Assembly: GCA_050180485.1 (NCBI GenBank)
Contig: JBFXED010000023.1
Coordinates: 1 to 64,000 of the forward strand
Source: CADEGL01 sp050180485
Lineage (GTDB): Bacteria; Pseudomonadota; Alphaproteobacteria; CADEGL01
Length of the DNA: 64,000 nt
Direction: 5' to 3'
Numbering within the stretch: the stretch's first letter is position 1; every line of letters starts with the position of its first letter. Below the pieces are notes generated by a model that saw only the letters and a list, made by a program, of their open reading frames with translations, made no database searches and had not been told where the DNA came from. Both the position numbers and the translations under genes were made by a program. Shown here piece by piece: positions 9,457 to 19,925 of this stretch.

Positions 9457-9487
9457 TCGCCCTGGTCAAACCGCTACGATCTTTCCT

Positions 9488-9520
9488 GAGAGGCAGCCCC
9501 CGGGCTGCCTCTCTCGTTTC
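9488..9520 (+). terminator. Rho-independent terminator after rplQ
   Basis: GAGAGGCAGCCC at 9488-9499 pairs with GGGCTGCCTCTC at 9502-9513. This is a 12-bp inverted repeat with a 2-base spacer (in practice an 11-bp stem with a 4-base loop), followed by a short T-containing tail TCGTTTC. Its place 31 bases after rplQ makes it the natural end of the ribosomal transcript. Confidence 0.75.
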
Positions 9521-9566
9521 CGGGTGATAATCTGAGCGTCTTCAGACTGATGGAGGGGAGGGCGGC

Positions 9567-10871
9567 GTGAGCACGCTGTTCGAGGCGCAGGCGCCGCGCC
9601 CGCTGGCCGACCGCCTGCGGCCCAAGACCCTGGCCGAGGTGGTGGGACAGGAGCATCTCCTGGCGCCGGATGGCCCCATCGGCCGGATGGTCGCCCAGCG
9701 CCGCCTATCCTCCATGATCCTGTGGGGTCCACCGGGGACCGGGAAGACCACCATCGCGCGCCTTCTGGCCGAAGCCAGCGACCTGGTTTTCGAGCCGTTG
9801 TCGGCCGTGTTCTCCGGCGTGGCCGACCTGCGCAAGGTGTTCGAGGCCGCGCGCGGGCGGCGCGGCGCGGGCAAGGGCACGCTTCTCTTCATCGATGAAA
9901 TTCACCGCTTCAACCGCGCCCAGCAGGACGGTTTCCTGCCCTATGTCGAGGACGGCACGGTCACGCTCGTCGGCGCCACGACCGAGAATCCCTCGTTCGA
10001 GCTGAACGCCGCGCTCCTGTCGCGCTGCCAGGTCCTGGTGTTGCGACGCCTGGATGAAGCAGCCCTGACCGAGTTGATCAACCGGTCGGAGAAGATCGAG
10101 GGCCGCAAGCTGCCACTCACCGAGGATGGCCGCGCCGCATTGTGCGCCATGGCCGATGGCGATGGGCGTTTCCTCCTCAACCTGATCGAGGAACTGTTCC
10201 GCCTGCCGCAGACGCCGCTCTTGGACGCCAAAGGCGTCGCGCGCACGGTGCAGCGCCGCGTGCCGATCTACGACAAGAACCAGGAGAGCCACTACAACCT
10301 GATCAGCGCGTTGCACAAATCGCTGCGCGGTTCGGACACGGACGCCGCGCTCTATTGGCTCGCGCGCATGTTGTCGGGCGGCGAGGACCCCAATTATATC
10401 GCCCGGCGCCTGACGCGTTTCGCGGCCGAGGATATCGGCCTGGCCGATCCCCAGGCCCTGGTGCAGGCCATCGCGGCTTGGGACACGTATGACCGGCTGG
10501 GCAGTCCCGAGGGCGAGATCGCCATCGCGCAACTCGTGATCTACTTGGCCACGGCGCCGAAATCGAACGCGGCCTATCGCGCTTTGGGTGCCGCCATGGG
10601 TGCGGCGCGCGAGACCGGTTCCCTGATGCCCCCGATGCACATCCTGAACGCGCCGACCAAGATGATGCGCGAGCTGGGCTACGGCAAAGGCTATGAATAC
10701 GACCACGATACGGCCGAGGGCTTCTCCGGGCAGAACTATTTCCCCGACAACATGGCGAGACAGTCTTTCTACCGACCGGTCGACCGCGGCTTCGAGCGCG
10801 AGATCAAGAAGCGCCTCGATTACTGGAACCGGCTGCGCGACAAGCGCGGCCTCGACGGCGAGGAGCCCTGA
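9567..10871 (+). CDS. rarA: Replication-associated recombination protein A (AAA+ ATPase)
   Basis: This 434-residue RarA/MgsA family protein starts with GTG behind GGAGGGGAGG. Walker A is GPPGTGKTT at residues 54-62 and Walker B is LLFIDEIHRF near 106-115. VGATTENPSFELNAALLSRC contains sensor 1 and the arginine finger. The C-terminal part has SLRGSDTDAALYWLARML and GSLMPPMHILNAPT, family hallmarks. RarA is a clamp-loader-like ATPase acting at stalled replication forks, interacting with SSB. The next gene follows after 3 bases. Confidence 0.95.
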   Translation: MSTLFEAQAPRPLADRLRPKTLAEVVGQEHLLAPDGPIGRMVAQRRLSSMILWGPPGTGKTTIARLLAEASDLVFEPLSAVFSGVADLRKVFEAARGRRGAGKGTLLFIDEIHRFNRAQQDGFLPYVEDGTVTLVGATTENPSFELNAALLSRCQVLVLRRLDEAALTELINRSEKIEGRKLPLTEDGRAALCAMADGDGRFLLNLIEELFRLPQTPLLDAKGVARTVQRRVPIYDKNQESHYNLISALHKSLRGSDTDAALYWLARMLSGGEDPNYIARRLTRFAAEDIGLADPQALVQAIAAWDTYDRLGSPEGEIAIAQLVIYLATAPKSNAAYRALGAAMGAARETGSLMPPMHILNAPTKMMRELGYGKGYEYDHDTAEGFSGQNYFPDNMARQSFYRPVDRGFEREIKKRLDYWNRLRDKRGLDGEEP

Positions 10872-10874
10872 GCC

Positions 10875-11870
10875 GTGGCGGGGGTACAACTCCTCGAGGT
10901 GAAGGCCGACGAGGCCGATATCCGGCTGGATCGCTGGTTCAGCCGGCGCTTTCCGGGCCTGAGCCACGGCAAGCTGCAGAAGCTTCTGCGCACCGGCCAA
11001 GTGCGCGTCGATGGCGGGCGCGCGAAGTCGGGCCAGCGTCTGGAAGCGGGCCAGACCGTGCGCGTGCCGCCGCTGGACGGTGCGGCGGCCAACGCGCGCG
11101 AAGCTCCGTTGCCGAAGCCGAAAATCTCGGCCGAGGAGGCAGACGAACTGCGCGCTCGCGTTCTTTATCGCGACGACGATGTGCTTGTGCTCGACAAGCC
11201 CGCGGGACTGGCGACGCAGGGCGGCACGGGTACGACCAAGCACCTGGACGGCATGCTCGACGCCCTGCGCTTCGGTGCCAAGGAGCGCCCGCGTCTCGTC
11301 CATCGGCTCGACCGCGACACCAGCGGCGTGCTCTTGCTGGCGCGTAGTGCCGCGTCCGCGAAGCGCCTGGCCGAGGCCTTTCGTTCGCGCGACGCGCTCA
11401 AGATTTACTGGGCTTTCGTCGTCGGCGTGCCGCAGCCCTATTCGGGCACGATCGATCAGCCGCTGGCCAAGAAGGTGGGGCCAGGCGGCGAGCGCATGGC
11501 CGCCGCGGCGGATGACGGCGAGAGCGCCGTGACCCATTACGCCATCGTCGAAGCCATGGGCCGCAACGCGGCCTGGGTCGCTCTCATGCCGCTTACGGGC
11601 CGCACCCATCAGTTGCGCGTCCATATGGCGCTTCTCGGCACACCGATCCTGGGAGACGGAAAATACGGCGGCGCGGCGGCATTCCTGCCCGACCTGGATA
11701 GCGCCAGGCAGGTGCATCTGCATGCTCGTGAAATCCGGCTGCCCCATCCAAGCGGCAAGGGGCTTCTGCGCGCGGTGGCGCCCCTGCCCTCGCACATGGC
11801 CGCCACTTGGAAATATTTCGACCTCGATCCTGACGACGACGGCGACCCGTTCGGCATCGGTGCGCCATGA
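10875..11870 (+). CDS. rluC: 23S rRNA pseudouridine synthase, RluA family (RluC type)
   Basis: This 331-residue protein has a GTG start. An N-terminal S4-like RNA-binding domain (LDRWFSRRFPGLSHGKLQKL to about residue 70) precedes the catalytic domain. The family motif HRLDRDTSGVLLLARS with the catalytic Asp is near residues 141-156, and GRTHQLRVHMALLGTPILGD follows near 238-258. RluC isomerises uridines 955, 2504 and 2580 of E. coli 23S rRNA; RluD or another RluA paralogue remains possible. The stop overlaps the next gene by 4 bases. Confidence 0.85.
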   Translation: MAGVQLLEVKADEADIRLDRWFSRRFPGLSHGKLQKLLRTGQVRVDGGRAKSGQRLEAGQTVRVPPLDGAAANAREAPLPKPKISAEEADELRARVLYRDDDVLVLDKPAGLATQGGTGTTKHLDGMLDALRFGAKERPRLVHRLDRDTSGVLLLARSAASAKRLAEAFRSRDALKIYWAFVVGVPQPYSGTIDQPLAKKVGPGGERMAAAADDGESAVTHYAIVEAMGRNAAWVALMPLTGRTHQLRVHMALLGTPILGDGKYGGAAAFLPDLDSARQVHLHAREIRLPHPSGKGLLRAVAPLPSHMAATWKYFDLDPDDDGDPFGIGAP

Positions 11871-12559
11871 ACCGATTTCCTGCTCGCCTGAAGCTCGTGG
11901 TGTTCGATTGCGACGGCACGCTGGTCGATAGCCAGCATTCCATCGTGGCCTGTATGGAGTCCGCCTGGCGGGCGTTCGGCTTGGCTGTGTTGCCCACGGC
12001 GGCATCGGTGCGCCGCGTGGTCGGCCTGCCGCTGGTCGAATCGATCGCGCGTCTGCACCCGGACGGCACCGGTGCCGACCACGTTGCCCTGGCCGATTGC
12101 TATAAGCAGGCCTTCGTCGCCTTGCGGCGCGGCGGGCCGGAAGAGGAACCCTTGTTTCCAGGCGTGCGCGAGACGGTGGAGCATCTGTCCCGCACGGGCG
12201 TTCTTCTGGGCATCGCCACCGGCAAGGGGCGTCGTGGCCTTTCGGTGACCTTGTCCCGTCATGAACTCATGGAATTCTTCGTCACGCGCCAGACGGCGGA
12301 CGACGCGCCGGGCAAGCCCCACCCGGGCATGCTGCTGCAGGCCATGGCCGAAACCGGGGCCGGTCCGGCGGAGACGGTTATGGTCGGCGATACGACGTTT
12401 GATATGATGATGGCGCGCAACGCGGGCGTCCCCGCCGTGGGGGCCGGGTGGGGCTATCACGAGTCCGCGGAATTGCGCGACGCCGGGGCGGGGGCGGTCA
12501 TCGAGTCCTGCGCCGATCTGCTTTCGGTTCTACCCGCATTGATGGAGAGAACGAGATGA
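11867..12559 (+). CDS. HAD-family hydrolase, phosphoglycolate phosphatase-like
   Basis: This 230-residue HAD subfamily IA enzyme has the motif VFDCDGTLVDS with nucleophile D14 and acid/base D16. Motif II is LGIATGK near 117 and the Mg-binding motif GDTTFDMMMARNAG is near 174-187. Family members hydrolyse small phosphoesters such as 2-phosphoglycolate. Its overlap with the pseudouridine synthase upstream recalls the rluC-HAD pairing seen in many alphaproteobacteria. The TGA stop overlaps the ATG of the next gene (ATGA). Confidence 0.85.
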   Translation: MNRFPARLKLVVFDCDGTLVDSQHSIVACMESAWRAFGLAVLPTAASVRRVVGLPLVESIARLHPDGTGADHVALADCYKQAFVALRRGGPEEEPLFPGVRETVEHLSRTGVLLGIATGKGRRGLSVTLSRHELMEFFVTRQTADDAPGKPHPGMLLQAMAETGAGPAETVMVGDTTFDMMMARNAGVPAVGAGWGYHESAELRDAGAGAVIESCADLLSVLPALMERTR

Positions 12560-14448
12560 TCAAGAAGATTCTCCTGGGCCTCGTCGCGCTGGTGGTCGTG
12601 GCCATCGTGGGCGTGGTGATCGTCGTCAACTCGATCGACTTCAACCAATATCGCGGCGAGATCGCCGCCCAGGTGCAAAAGGCCACGGGCCGCACCCTCA
12701 CGATCAAGGGCGACCTGAAGGCCAGCATCTTCTCGCTGACCCCTTCCATCAAGGTCAACGACGTCACGTTCGCCAACGCGCCCTGGGGCTCGAAGCCCCA
12801 GATGGCCACCATCGGCACCTTCGGCGCCGACGTGCAGCTGATCCCGCTTCTGTCCAAGGACATCCGCATCAACCGCATCGTGCTGGAGAATGCCGACATC
12901 CTGCTGGAGACGGACAAGCAGGGTAAGGGCAACTGGGCGTTCGACGCGCCCGGCAGTGCCAACACCAAGCCCGCACCGGGTGCTGCGCCCGGTGCCACGC
13001 CGACCCCAGCTCAAACCTCCGCTGCGGCGCCCATGCCGCATGTGGGCGAGGTCGTGATCAAGAACTTCACGCTCACCTACCGCGACGGCGTCACGGGCGG
13101 CCAGAACAAGGTCCAGCTCAAAAACCTGACGGCCAAAAGCAGCTCGTCGACCAGCCCGATCGACCTAGAGCTGGAGGGCGACTACAACGGCCAGGCGGTC
13201 AAGATCGACGGCAAGATCGGTGCTGTCGCCGATCTGCTTGCGGGCGATAAGCCCTATCCAGTCAAGTTGGATACCAAGGTCGGCAACTCCGAGATCAAGG
13301 CCGATCTGACGGCGATGCTGAAAGGCACGCCCAAGCTGTCCGGCAAGATCGACATCCCCATGCTGGACATCAAGCAGCTGCAGAGCCTGGCCGGCAACGA
13401 GGGCGGCAAGGGCGCCGCGAGTGGCGGTTCGTCCTCCGGCGGATCGTCGGGCGGCGCGGCCAAGAGCAGCGGAGCCAAGGGCGGCAAGCTGTTCAGCGAA
13501 GATCCGATCGACGTCAGCTTCCTGCGCGCGGCAGAGGCGGACCTCAACCTGCGCGGCGCCAAGATCGTGTTCGACAAGATCACGGCCGAGGATCTGGCCG
13601 CCAACATCAACCTCAAGGGCGGCCGCCTGGCGGTCAAGCCGGTCACGGTCAAGCTGGCCGGCAATGTGTTGAATGCCGACGCCGTGATCGACGGCAGCTC
13701 CGGTAAGCCCGCGGTGAACATCAATCTGGTCGCGCGCAAGACCGACATCGGCGCGTTGCTGCAGATGTTCGGCTCCGACAAGATCATTGAGGGCTCGGCC
13801 GATGTGGATGTGGCCCTGACCGGCGCGGGTGGCTCGGCGCACGCCATCGCCTCGGGTCTCAACGGCAAGACCAGCGTCGTGATGAATGACGGGCACATTA
13901 ACAACAAGTATCTCAAGATCGCCGCCGCCGACCTGATGAAGGTCATCGATCCCTGGGCGCCGAAGGAAGACACGACGAAGCTGAACTGCCTGCTCAGCAA
14001 GTTCGACATCAAGTCGGGCGTGGCCACCAGCGAGGTCAACGTGGTCGACACGGCGGCCTTCTCGGTCACCGCCGGCGGCCGGATGAACCTGGGGCCGGAG
14101 ACGATCGACATGGTGGTCGATCCGCGTCCGAAGAACCAAAGCATGATGAACGTGGCGGTGCCGATCAAAGTCACCGGCGCGTTGGCGGACCCGGACTTTC
14201 TGCCGGATCCCGCCGCCATCGCGAAAGGCGTGATGGGGGCGGCCGGCGGCTATCTCGCCGGCGGCGGCATGGCGGGCGTTGCGGCGGGGATGTTCGGCGG
14301 CAACAAGGAAGAGGCCGCGAAGAATCCCTGCGTGACGGCGGTCTCCGGCAAGGGCGGTCAGCAGGAACCTGCCGCCAAATCCTCGGGAAGCGGCGTGGAC
14401 AGCACCGTCAAGGGCGTCGAAAAGAGCATCAAGGGCCTGTTCAAATAG
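12556..14448 (+). CDS. AsmA-family protein
   Basis: This 630-residue protein has one N-terminal membrane span (MIKKILLGLVALVVVAIVGV) and the AsmA opening FNQYRGEIAAQVQKATGRTL. It then has a repetitive beta-rich periplasmic body and ends with FSVTAGGRMNLGPETIDMVVDPRP and PIKVTGALADPDFLPDP, typical of AsmA C-terminal domains. AsmA/TamB/YhdP proteins are bridge-like proteins implicated in lipid transport to the outer membrane. A Gly/Ser-rich linker occupies about residues 283-312. The start at 12556 overlaps the HAD stop; upstream in-frame starts fall inside that gene. Confidence 0.85.
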   Translation: MIKKILLGLVALVVVAIVGVVIVVNSIDFNQYRGEIAAQVQKATGRTLTIKGDLKASIFSLTPSIKVNDVTFANAPWGSKPQMATIGTFGADVQLIPLLSKDIRINRIVLENADILLETDKQGKGNWAFDAPGSANTKPAPGAAPGATPTPAQTSAAAPMPHVGEVVIKNFTLTYRDGVTGGQNKVQLKNLTAKSSSSTSPIDLELEGDYNGQAVKIDGKIGAVADLLAGDKPYPVKLDTKVGNSEIKADLTAMLKGTPKLSGKIDIPMLDIKQLQSLAGNEGGKGAASGGSSSGGSSGGAAKSSGAKGGKLFSEDPIDVSFLRAAEADLNLRGAKIVFDKITAEDLAANINLKGGRLAVKPVTVKLAGNVLNADAVIDGSSGKPAVNINLVARKTDIGALLQMFGSDKIIEGSADVDVALTGAGGSAHAIASGLNGKTSVVMNDGHINNKYLKIAAADLMKVIDPWAPKEDTTKLNCLLSKFDIKSGVATSEVNVVDTAAFSVTAGGRMNLGPETIDMVVDPRPKNQSMMNVAVPIKVTGALADPDFLPDPAAIAKGVMGAAGGYLAGGGMAGVAAGMFGGNKEEAAKNPCVTAVSGKGGQQEPAAKSSGSGVDSTVKGVEKSIKGLFK

Positions 14449-14449
14449 G

Positions 14450-15154
14450 ATGCCCGGCCCAAAGCGGTTCTACCGGGCGGCGGAGGCCGCCGCCCGGGAT
14501 CGCGGCTTCGCGGTCCTCTTGGACGGCAAGCCGGTGAAGACTCCCTCGGCGGCGCCCTTTCTCGTTCCCACGCGCAAGCTCGCCGAGGCCGTCGCCGCCG
14601 AATGGGCGGCCCAGGAAAAGACCATCGAGGCGGCCACCATGCCGCTATGGGTCCTGGCCTGCCGTGCGCTCGACGATGTGGCGCAGGCGCGTGAACGCAC
14701 CGTCGACGACGTGGCCGGCTTCGCACGCACCGACCTTCTGTGCTATCGCGCGACCCATCCTGAAGACTTGATCGTGCGCCAGCGCGAGCATTGGCAGCCG
14801 CTGCTCGACTGGATCGCGCGGGAATGCGACGCGCCGCTCAAGGTCACCGCTGGGATCGTCTTCGAGCTTCAGCCGGAGACGGCCCTGGCGGCCATGCGGC
14901 GGGCCGTGGCCGCCCACGACGATTACCGCCTGGCCGCCCTGGCCCAGGCCGCGCGAGCGTCGGGCTCCCTGGTCCTGGCCCTGGCGCTGTCCAAGGGCAG
15001 GATCACGGGGGCACAGACGGTCGAATTGTCGCTCTTGGACGAGCTCTACCAGATCGAGAAGTGGGGCGACGATCCGGAGGCTCGGGCGCGGCGCGAAACG
15101 GTCCGTGCCGACGTTCTGGCGGCCGAGCATTTCATGGCTTTGACCACGCCCTAG
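14450..15154 (+). CDS. ATP12-family F1-ATPase assembly chaperone
   Basis: This 234-residue protein has the ATP12 opening KRFYRAAEAAARDRGFAVLL and DGKPVKTPSAAPFLVPTRKL. It also has AEAVAAEWAAQEKTIEAATM and the conserved TDLLCYRATHPEDLIVRQ. In mitochondria ATP12 holds the F1 alpha subunit during assembly; the bacterial family is essentially alphaproteobacterial, which supports the taxonomic guess. The ATG is one base after the AsmA-family stop, so the genes are coupled. Confidence 0.9.
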   Translation: MPGPKRFYRAAEAAARDRGFAVLLDGKPVKTPSAAPFLVPTRKLAEAVAAEWAAQEKTIEAATMPLWVLACRALDDVAQARERTVDDVAGFARTDLLCYRATHPEDLIVRQREHWQPLLDWIARECDAPLKVTAGIVFELQPETALAAMRRAVAAHDDYRLAALAQAARASGSLVLALALSKGRITGAQTVELSLLDELYQIEKWGDDPEARARRETVRADVLAAEHFMALTTP

Positions 15155-15212
15155 GCCCCTGGCTCCGCCGGTCCGAAGGTGCTATCTGCAAACCCGCCAA
15201 GGGGGAGTTCCG

Positions 15213-16745
<1,533 letters not shown>

Positions 16746-16795
16746 CCGCGCGGGCCGCCGCGACTTAAGGTCGGTCTCGTCGGGCGCGCGGCGCT

Positions 16796-17098
16796 TTATT
16801 CGAGCTGGTTCTTGAACGTGCCGTCTTGGTTCTTGACAATGCTGCATTGCAGCTTTCCGTCCTGGCCGTCGAGCTTATAGGGCACGATCACCGCGATCGA
16901 GGAATCCTGCATGCCCGCGAATTCGGCCTTGTCCATGGGCGCGAATTCCGCCTTTTCCGTCGGCGACCCGGCGCGCTTGCCGGAGGCGATGCAGGCCTCA
17001 TAGGCGTTCTTGTTATTGTCGCTTCCGCCGCAGGCCGCGAGAGCCAGCGAGAGGACGGTCGAAGCCACGATGGTCTTGCAGATGTTGATCTTCTTCAT
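16796..17098 (-). CDS. Small lipoprotein, paralogue of the one at 23362
   Basis: This 100-residue protein has a type II signal peptide (MKKINICK, hydrophobic core, lipobox LALAAC), so it is predicted to be a membrane-anchored lipoprotein. The mature part contains NAYEACIASGK, AVIVPYKLDGQDGKLQCSIV and NQDGTFKN. It aligns along its length with the lipoprotein at 23362-23820 (AYDACLAIGK, VRIPYVLDNTPGTLECAL, QSDGNFAN). Function is unknown. Starting at 17098 rather than at an earlier upstream start gives a standard signal peptide and a site near TCTTTC/GAAAGA. Confidence 0.75.
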   Translation of the reverse strand: MKKINICKTIVASTVLSLALAACGGSDNNKNAYEACIASGKRAGSPTEKAEFAPMDKAEFAGMQDSSIAVIVPYKLDGQDGKLQCSIVKNQDGTFKNQLE

Positions 17099-17124
17099 GA
17101 TCGATCTCTTCTTGTTTGGCACGG

Positions 17125-17439
17125 TCAAAGTTGGCTCAAGCGGTCGAGGGCAGGCAAGCTCAAGGTGACGGCCGCGCCCAGCCAAACCAGCGTGGGCATT
17201 TTGGATTCGGGCCGTCGGTCGAATAGCCGTTCATAGAACGCCGCTGGGACGCCCGCCAGGAGGAGCGTGGCCGTCGCGACAATCAGCGAACTGAGATAGA
17301 GCAGGATGCCGGGCGAAACGGGCAGGAACTCCGGCAGCCAGATGGGCGCCAGCGCATAGGCCAAGCCCACCATCGGCGAGAAGACCCCGTTGACGACGGC
17401 GACCGTGACGACGGCGGCGAAGATCGTTTGCCGGTCCAT
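17125..17439 (-). CDS. Small integral membrane protein of unknown function
   Basis: This 104-residue protein has about three hydrophobic spans: VVTVAVVNGVFSPMVGLAYA, LYLSSLIVATATLLLAGVPA and LVWLGAAVTLSLPAL. An Arg-rich loop (FYERLFDRRPESK) lies before the third. I recognise no family. It lies 6 bases downstream of the YggT-like gene and 27 bases upstream of the lipoprotein gene, all on the same strand, so the three are probably one operon. Confidence 0.6.
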   Translation of the reverse strand: MDRQTIFAAVVTVAVVNGVFSPMVGLAYALAPIWLPEFLPVSPGILLYLSSLIVATATLLLAGVPAAFYERLFDRRPESKMPTLVWLGAAVTLSLPALDRLSQL

Positions 17440-17445
17440 ATGCCC

Positions 17446-17772
17446 TCAAGAGCCCCCGGTCGGCACCAGCTTCGGCACCAGGCCCAAATTATACATGAGG
17501 GCGAAAAATAGAAGGCGCGCGACCATTAACCAGAAGACGGACACCAGCGGCAGATAGGCTGCGCCGATGTTGCTCGGGGTAGCGATGGCGACCGCGCGCA
17601 CGAAGGGGTCCGTAATCAACCGGAACCAGCGATAGATATAGTTCTTGCTGTCGGGCCGCACGAGGAAGCCGAGCATAAAGCGCCCGAACATCGAGTAGAT
17701 CACGACGGACAGAAAGTAATTCGGCAGGTGAAAAAAAACGAAGGTCTGCCAGACCGGGGCGGTCGATTCCAT
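17446..17772 (-). CDS. YggT-like membrane protein
   Basis: This 108-residue protein has an N-terminal span (FFHLPNYFLSVVIYSMFGRF) and a C-terminal span. Between them is YRWFRLITDPFVRAVAIATP, which resembles the YGGT motif (one or two spans with a LxxxxDPxxxxxxxxxP loop). YggT proteins are implicated in osmotic or divisome-linked membrane functions. The assignment is by motif only and is moderate. It is the first gene of the three-gene minus-strand group. Confidence 0.5.
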   Translation of the reverse strand: MESTAPVWQTFVFFHLPNYFLSVVIYSMFGRFMLGFLVRPDSKNYIYRWFRLITDPFVRAVAIATPSNIGAAYLPLVSVFWLMVARLLFFALMYNLGLVPKLVPTGGS

Positions 17773-17799
17773 CGTCGGGCCGTTCAGGGCGAGGGGCTG

Positions 17800-17836
17800 A
17801 AAAGAAAACGCAGGGCCGGGGGGACCCGGCCCTGCG
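17800..17836 (-). terminator. Strong terminator after the symporter gene
   Basis: CGCAGGGCCGGG (17809-17820) and CCCGGCCCTGCG (17825-17836) form a perfect 12-bp stem with a 4-base loop. Read on the minus strand it is followed by TTTTCTTT (17801-17808), a classic intrinsic terminator. It lies 22 bases after the symporter stop and separates that gene from the YggT-like gene. Confidence 0.85.
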
Positions 17837-17857
17837 TCGGATTATACCAAACCGCGA

Positions 17858-19648
17858 TCACGCCTTCTTGGCGTTTCCGCCCACGTCCAAAACATCGCCC
17901 GTCGGGATGCGGATCGAATCGACGAAATCCTGCATCTGTTTGGACGGCGCCGGCGTGATGAGGCTGACCACGTAAGTCACGATGAACGCCACCGGAATGC
18001 CGAAGATGCCGGCCGAGATGTTGCGCATCCCAAACCACAATTCCATTCCGAAGTAGCGCGTCATGATCAGGTAGTAGAGGCAGACGCCCAGGCCGGCCAA
18101 CATGCCAAGGCATGCGCCGATCGACGTCGTCCGTTTCCACCAGATACCCAGCACCAAGGGCGCGAACAACCCCGATGCCGCCAGCGAGAACGCCCAAGCC
18201 ACCATCCGGATGATGCCCGAGGGCCGCGTGCCCGCCACGGCCGCCGCGACAATGGCGACGACGACCAAGAGGGCGCGCGCAACCGTCAGGCGGGTTACCG
18301 TGCTCGCCTTCGGGTTGACCATTTTATAATAGACGTCATGGCTGAGTGCGTTGGCGATGGCCAGTAGGAGGCCGTCCGCGGTGGAAAGCGCCGCGGCCAG
18401 GCCGCCCGCCGCCACCAGGCCGGAGATGACGTACGGCAGGCCGGCGATCTCCGGCGTCGCCAGAACGATGATGTCCTGGTTCAGCGTCAGCTCGACGATC
18501 TGCAGGATGCCGTCTCCGTTGGCGTCCTTGATGGTGACCATGCCCGCCACCTGTGCCCAGTTCTGGACCCAGGCGGGCAGGGCCGCCAGCGGTTGCCCGA
18601 TGACGGTCGTGTAGACTTCATACTTGGCGAACGCCGCGTAGGCCGGCGCCGTGAAGTAGAGCAGGAAGATGAAGAAGATGCTCCAGCCCACGGACATCCG
18701 CGCGTCGCGGACGTTCGGCGTCGTGAAATACCGCATCAGGATGTGCGGCAGAGAAGCCGTGCCGACCATGAGACAGAACACCAGCGCGAAGAAGTTCCAG
18801 AACTCCGTCATGCTGAACACCCCTTTGGCGTCGACGAACGGCGCCACGTGGTGTTTCAAGATCCCCAGCGTGTTCTCGATTTCCGTGATCCGTTCGAGTG
18901 CGCGGCCATAGGCCAGCTCGGGGATCGGGAAGCCGAACAGCTTGGTCGACAGCCAGATGACAGGGATCAGGTAGGCCGTGATCAGGATGATGTACTGGGC
19001 CACCTGGGTCCATGTCACCGCCCGCATCCCGCCCAGCATGGAGCAGACCAGGATGCCGACAAGGCCAACGAAGACTGCCACCTCGAAGCCGATACCGAGG
19101 AACCGCGAGGTGATGATGCCGACGCCGAACACCTGGGCCACCACGTAGGTGAACGAGGCGCACAGAAGAACGATGATGCCGCAGGCGCGGGCGAAGTTGC
19201 CCTCGTAGCGGGTGCCCAGGAAGTCGGGAACCGTAAACTGCCCGAATTTCCGCAGGTAGGGGGCCAATAGCGTCGCGACCAGCACATAGCCGCCGGTCCA
19301 ACCCAGCACGTAGGCCAAGCCGCCATAGCCCTGGATGTAGAGTCCGCCGGCCATCGAGATGAAGGACGCGGCACTCATCCAGTCCGCGCCGGTCGCCATG
19401 CCGTTATAGAACGCGGGCACGCGCCGTCCGGCCACGTAGTATTCGGACAGTTCCATCGTTCGCGTCAGGATGCCGATCAGCGCGTAGACGCCGATGGTCA
19501 TGAACACGAACAGATAACCAATGACCTTATTGGGTACGCCCAACTGCTCGGCGATGCCGAGCGCGATGGTGAAGCCCACGAAAGTCAGGGTGTAGGTGCG
19601 GTAGATCCGCCCCAGGTTTTTTGTGAAGTCCCCTTGGAACATCGACAT
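17858..19648 (-). CDS. Sodium/solute symporter, large subunit (VC_2705-like)
   Basis: This 596-residue SSS-family transporter has about 13 hydrophobic spans. The family core includes EYYVAGRRVPAFYNGMATGA, DWMSAASFISMAGGLYIQGY and GLAAALSTADGLLLAIANAL. It resembles acetate/monocarboxylate symporters such as ActP. A small DUF4212 partner is encoded 10 bases upstream, the hallmark of the VC_2705 subgroup in which large and small subunits are paired. The start at 19648 has a GGGGGA site. The substrate is probably a short organic acid, which would fit the flanking propionyl-CoA carboxylase genes; that is inference. Confidence 0.85.
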   Translation of the reverse strand: MSMFQGDFTKNLGRIYRTYTLTFVGFTIALGIAEQLGVPNKVIGYLFVFMTIGVYALIGILTRTMELSEYYVAGRRVPAFYNGMATGADWMSAASFISMAGGLYIQGYGGLAYVLGWTGGYVLVATLLAPYLRKFGQFTVPDFLGTRYEGNFARACGIIVLLCASFTYVVAQVFGVGIITSRFLGIGFEVAVFVGLVGILVCSMLGGMRAVTWTQVAQYIILITAYLIPVIWLSTKLFGFPIPELAYGRALERITEIENTLGILKHHVAPFVDAKGVFSMTEFWNFFALVFCLMVGTASLPHILMRYFTTPNVRDARMSVGWSIFFIFLLYFTAPAYAAFAKYEVYTTVIGQPLAALPAWVQNWAQVAGMVTIKDANGDGILQIVELTLNQDIIVLATPEIAGLPYVISGLVAAGGLAAALSTADGLLLAIANALSHDVYYKMVNPKASTVTRLTVARALLVVVAIVAAAVAGTRPSGIIRMVAWAFSLAASGLFAPLVLGIWWKRTTSIGACLGMLAGLGVCLYYLIMTRYFGMELWFGMRNISAGIFGIPVAFIVTYVVSLITPAPSKQMQDFVDSIRIPTGDVLDVGGNAKKA

Positions 19649-19658
19649 GGTTTCCCCC

Positions 19659-19925
19659 TCAGTCCTCGGCCACGCCAAATTCCTCGTCGATCCTGTTCTG
19701 TGCATTCGCGTTCCAGAAGCAGAGCACGACGAAGATGATCAGCGAGCCCTGGGCCGCCATATAGAAGCCCAACGGGAAACCGATGATCACGATTTGGTTC
19801 AGGCTGGTGGCGAACATGTGGACGACAAAGCTGGCGAGGAACCACAGGAACATGATGGTCCACATCAGCTTGGAGGTGCGTCGCCAGTACGCCTCCTTTT
19901 GCTCAGGTGTCAGACTTTTGGCCAT
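19659..19925 (-). CDS. Symporter small subunit (DUF4212)
   Basis: This 88-residue protein contains AYWRRTSKLMWTIMFLWFLA and FVVHMFATSLNQIVIIGFPL, then GFYMAAQGSLIIFVVLCFWN: two membrane spans with the DUF4212 pattern. Members are found directly upstream of VC_2705-type sodium/solute symporters and are thought to be their small subunit. Spacing to the large subunit is 10 bases, so the two are co-transcribed. Confidence 0.85.
   Translation of the reverse strand: MAKSLTPEQKEAYWRRTSKLMWTIMFLWFLASFVVHMFATSLNQIVIIGFPLGFYMAAQGSLIIFVVLCFWNANAQNRIDEEFGVAED

Noticed and set aside
9705..12005. 766-codon open frame on the minus strand opposite rarA and rluC.
   Set aside because: High GC leaves long stop-free antisense frames; its translation is Arg/His/Gln-rich with no domain, and the plus-strand genes are certain.
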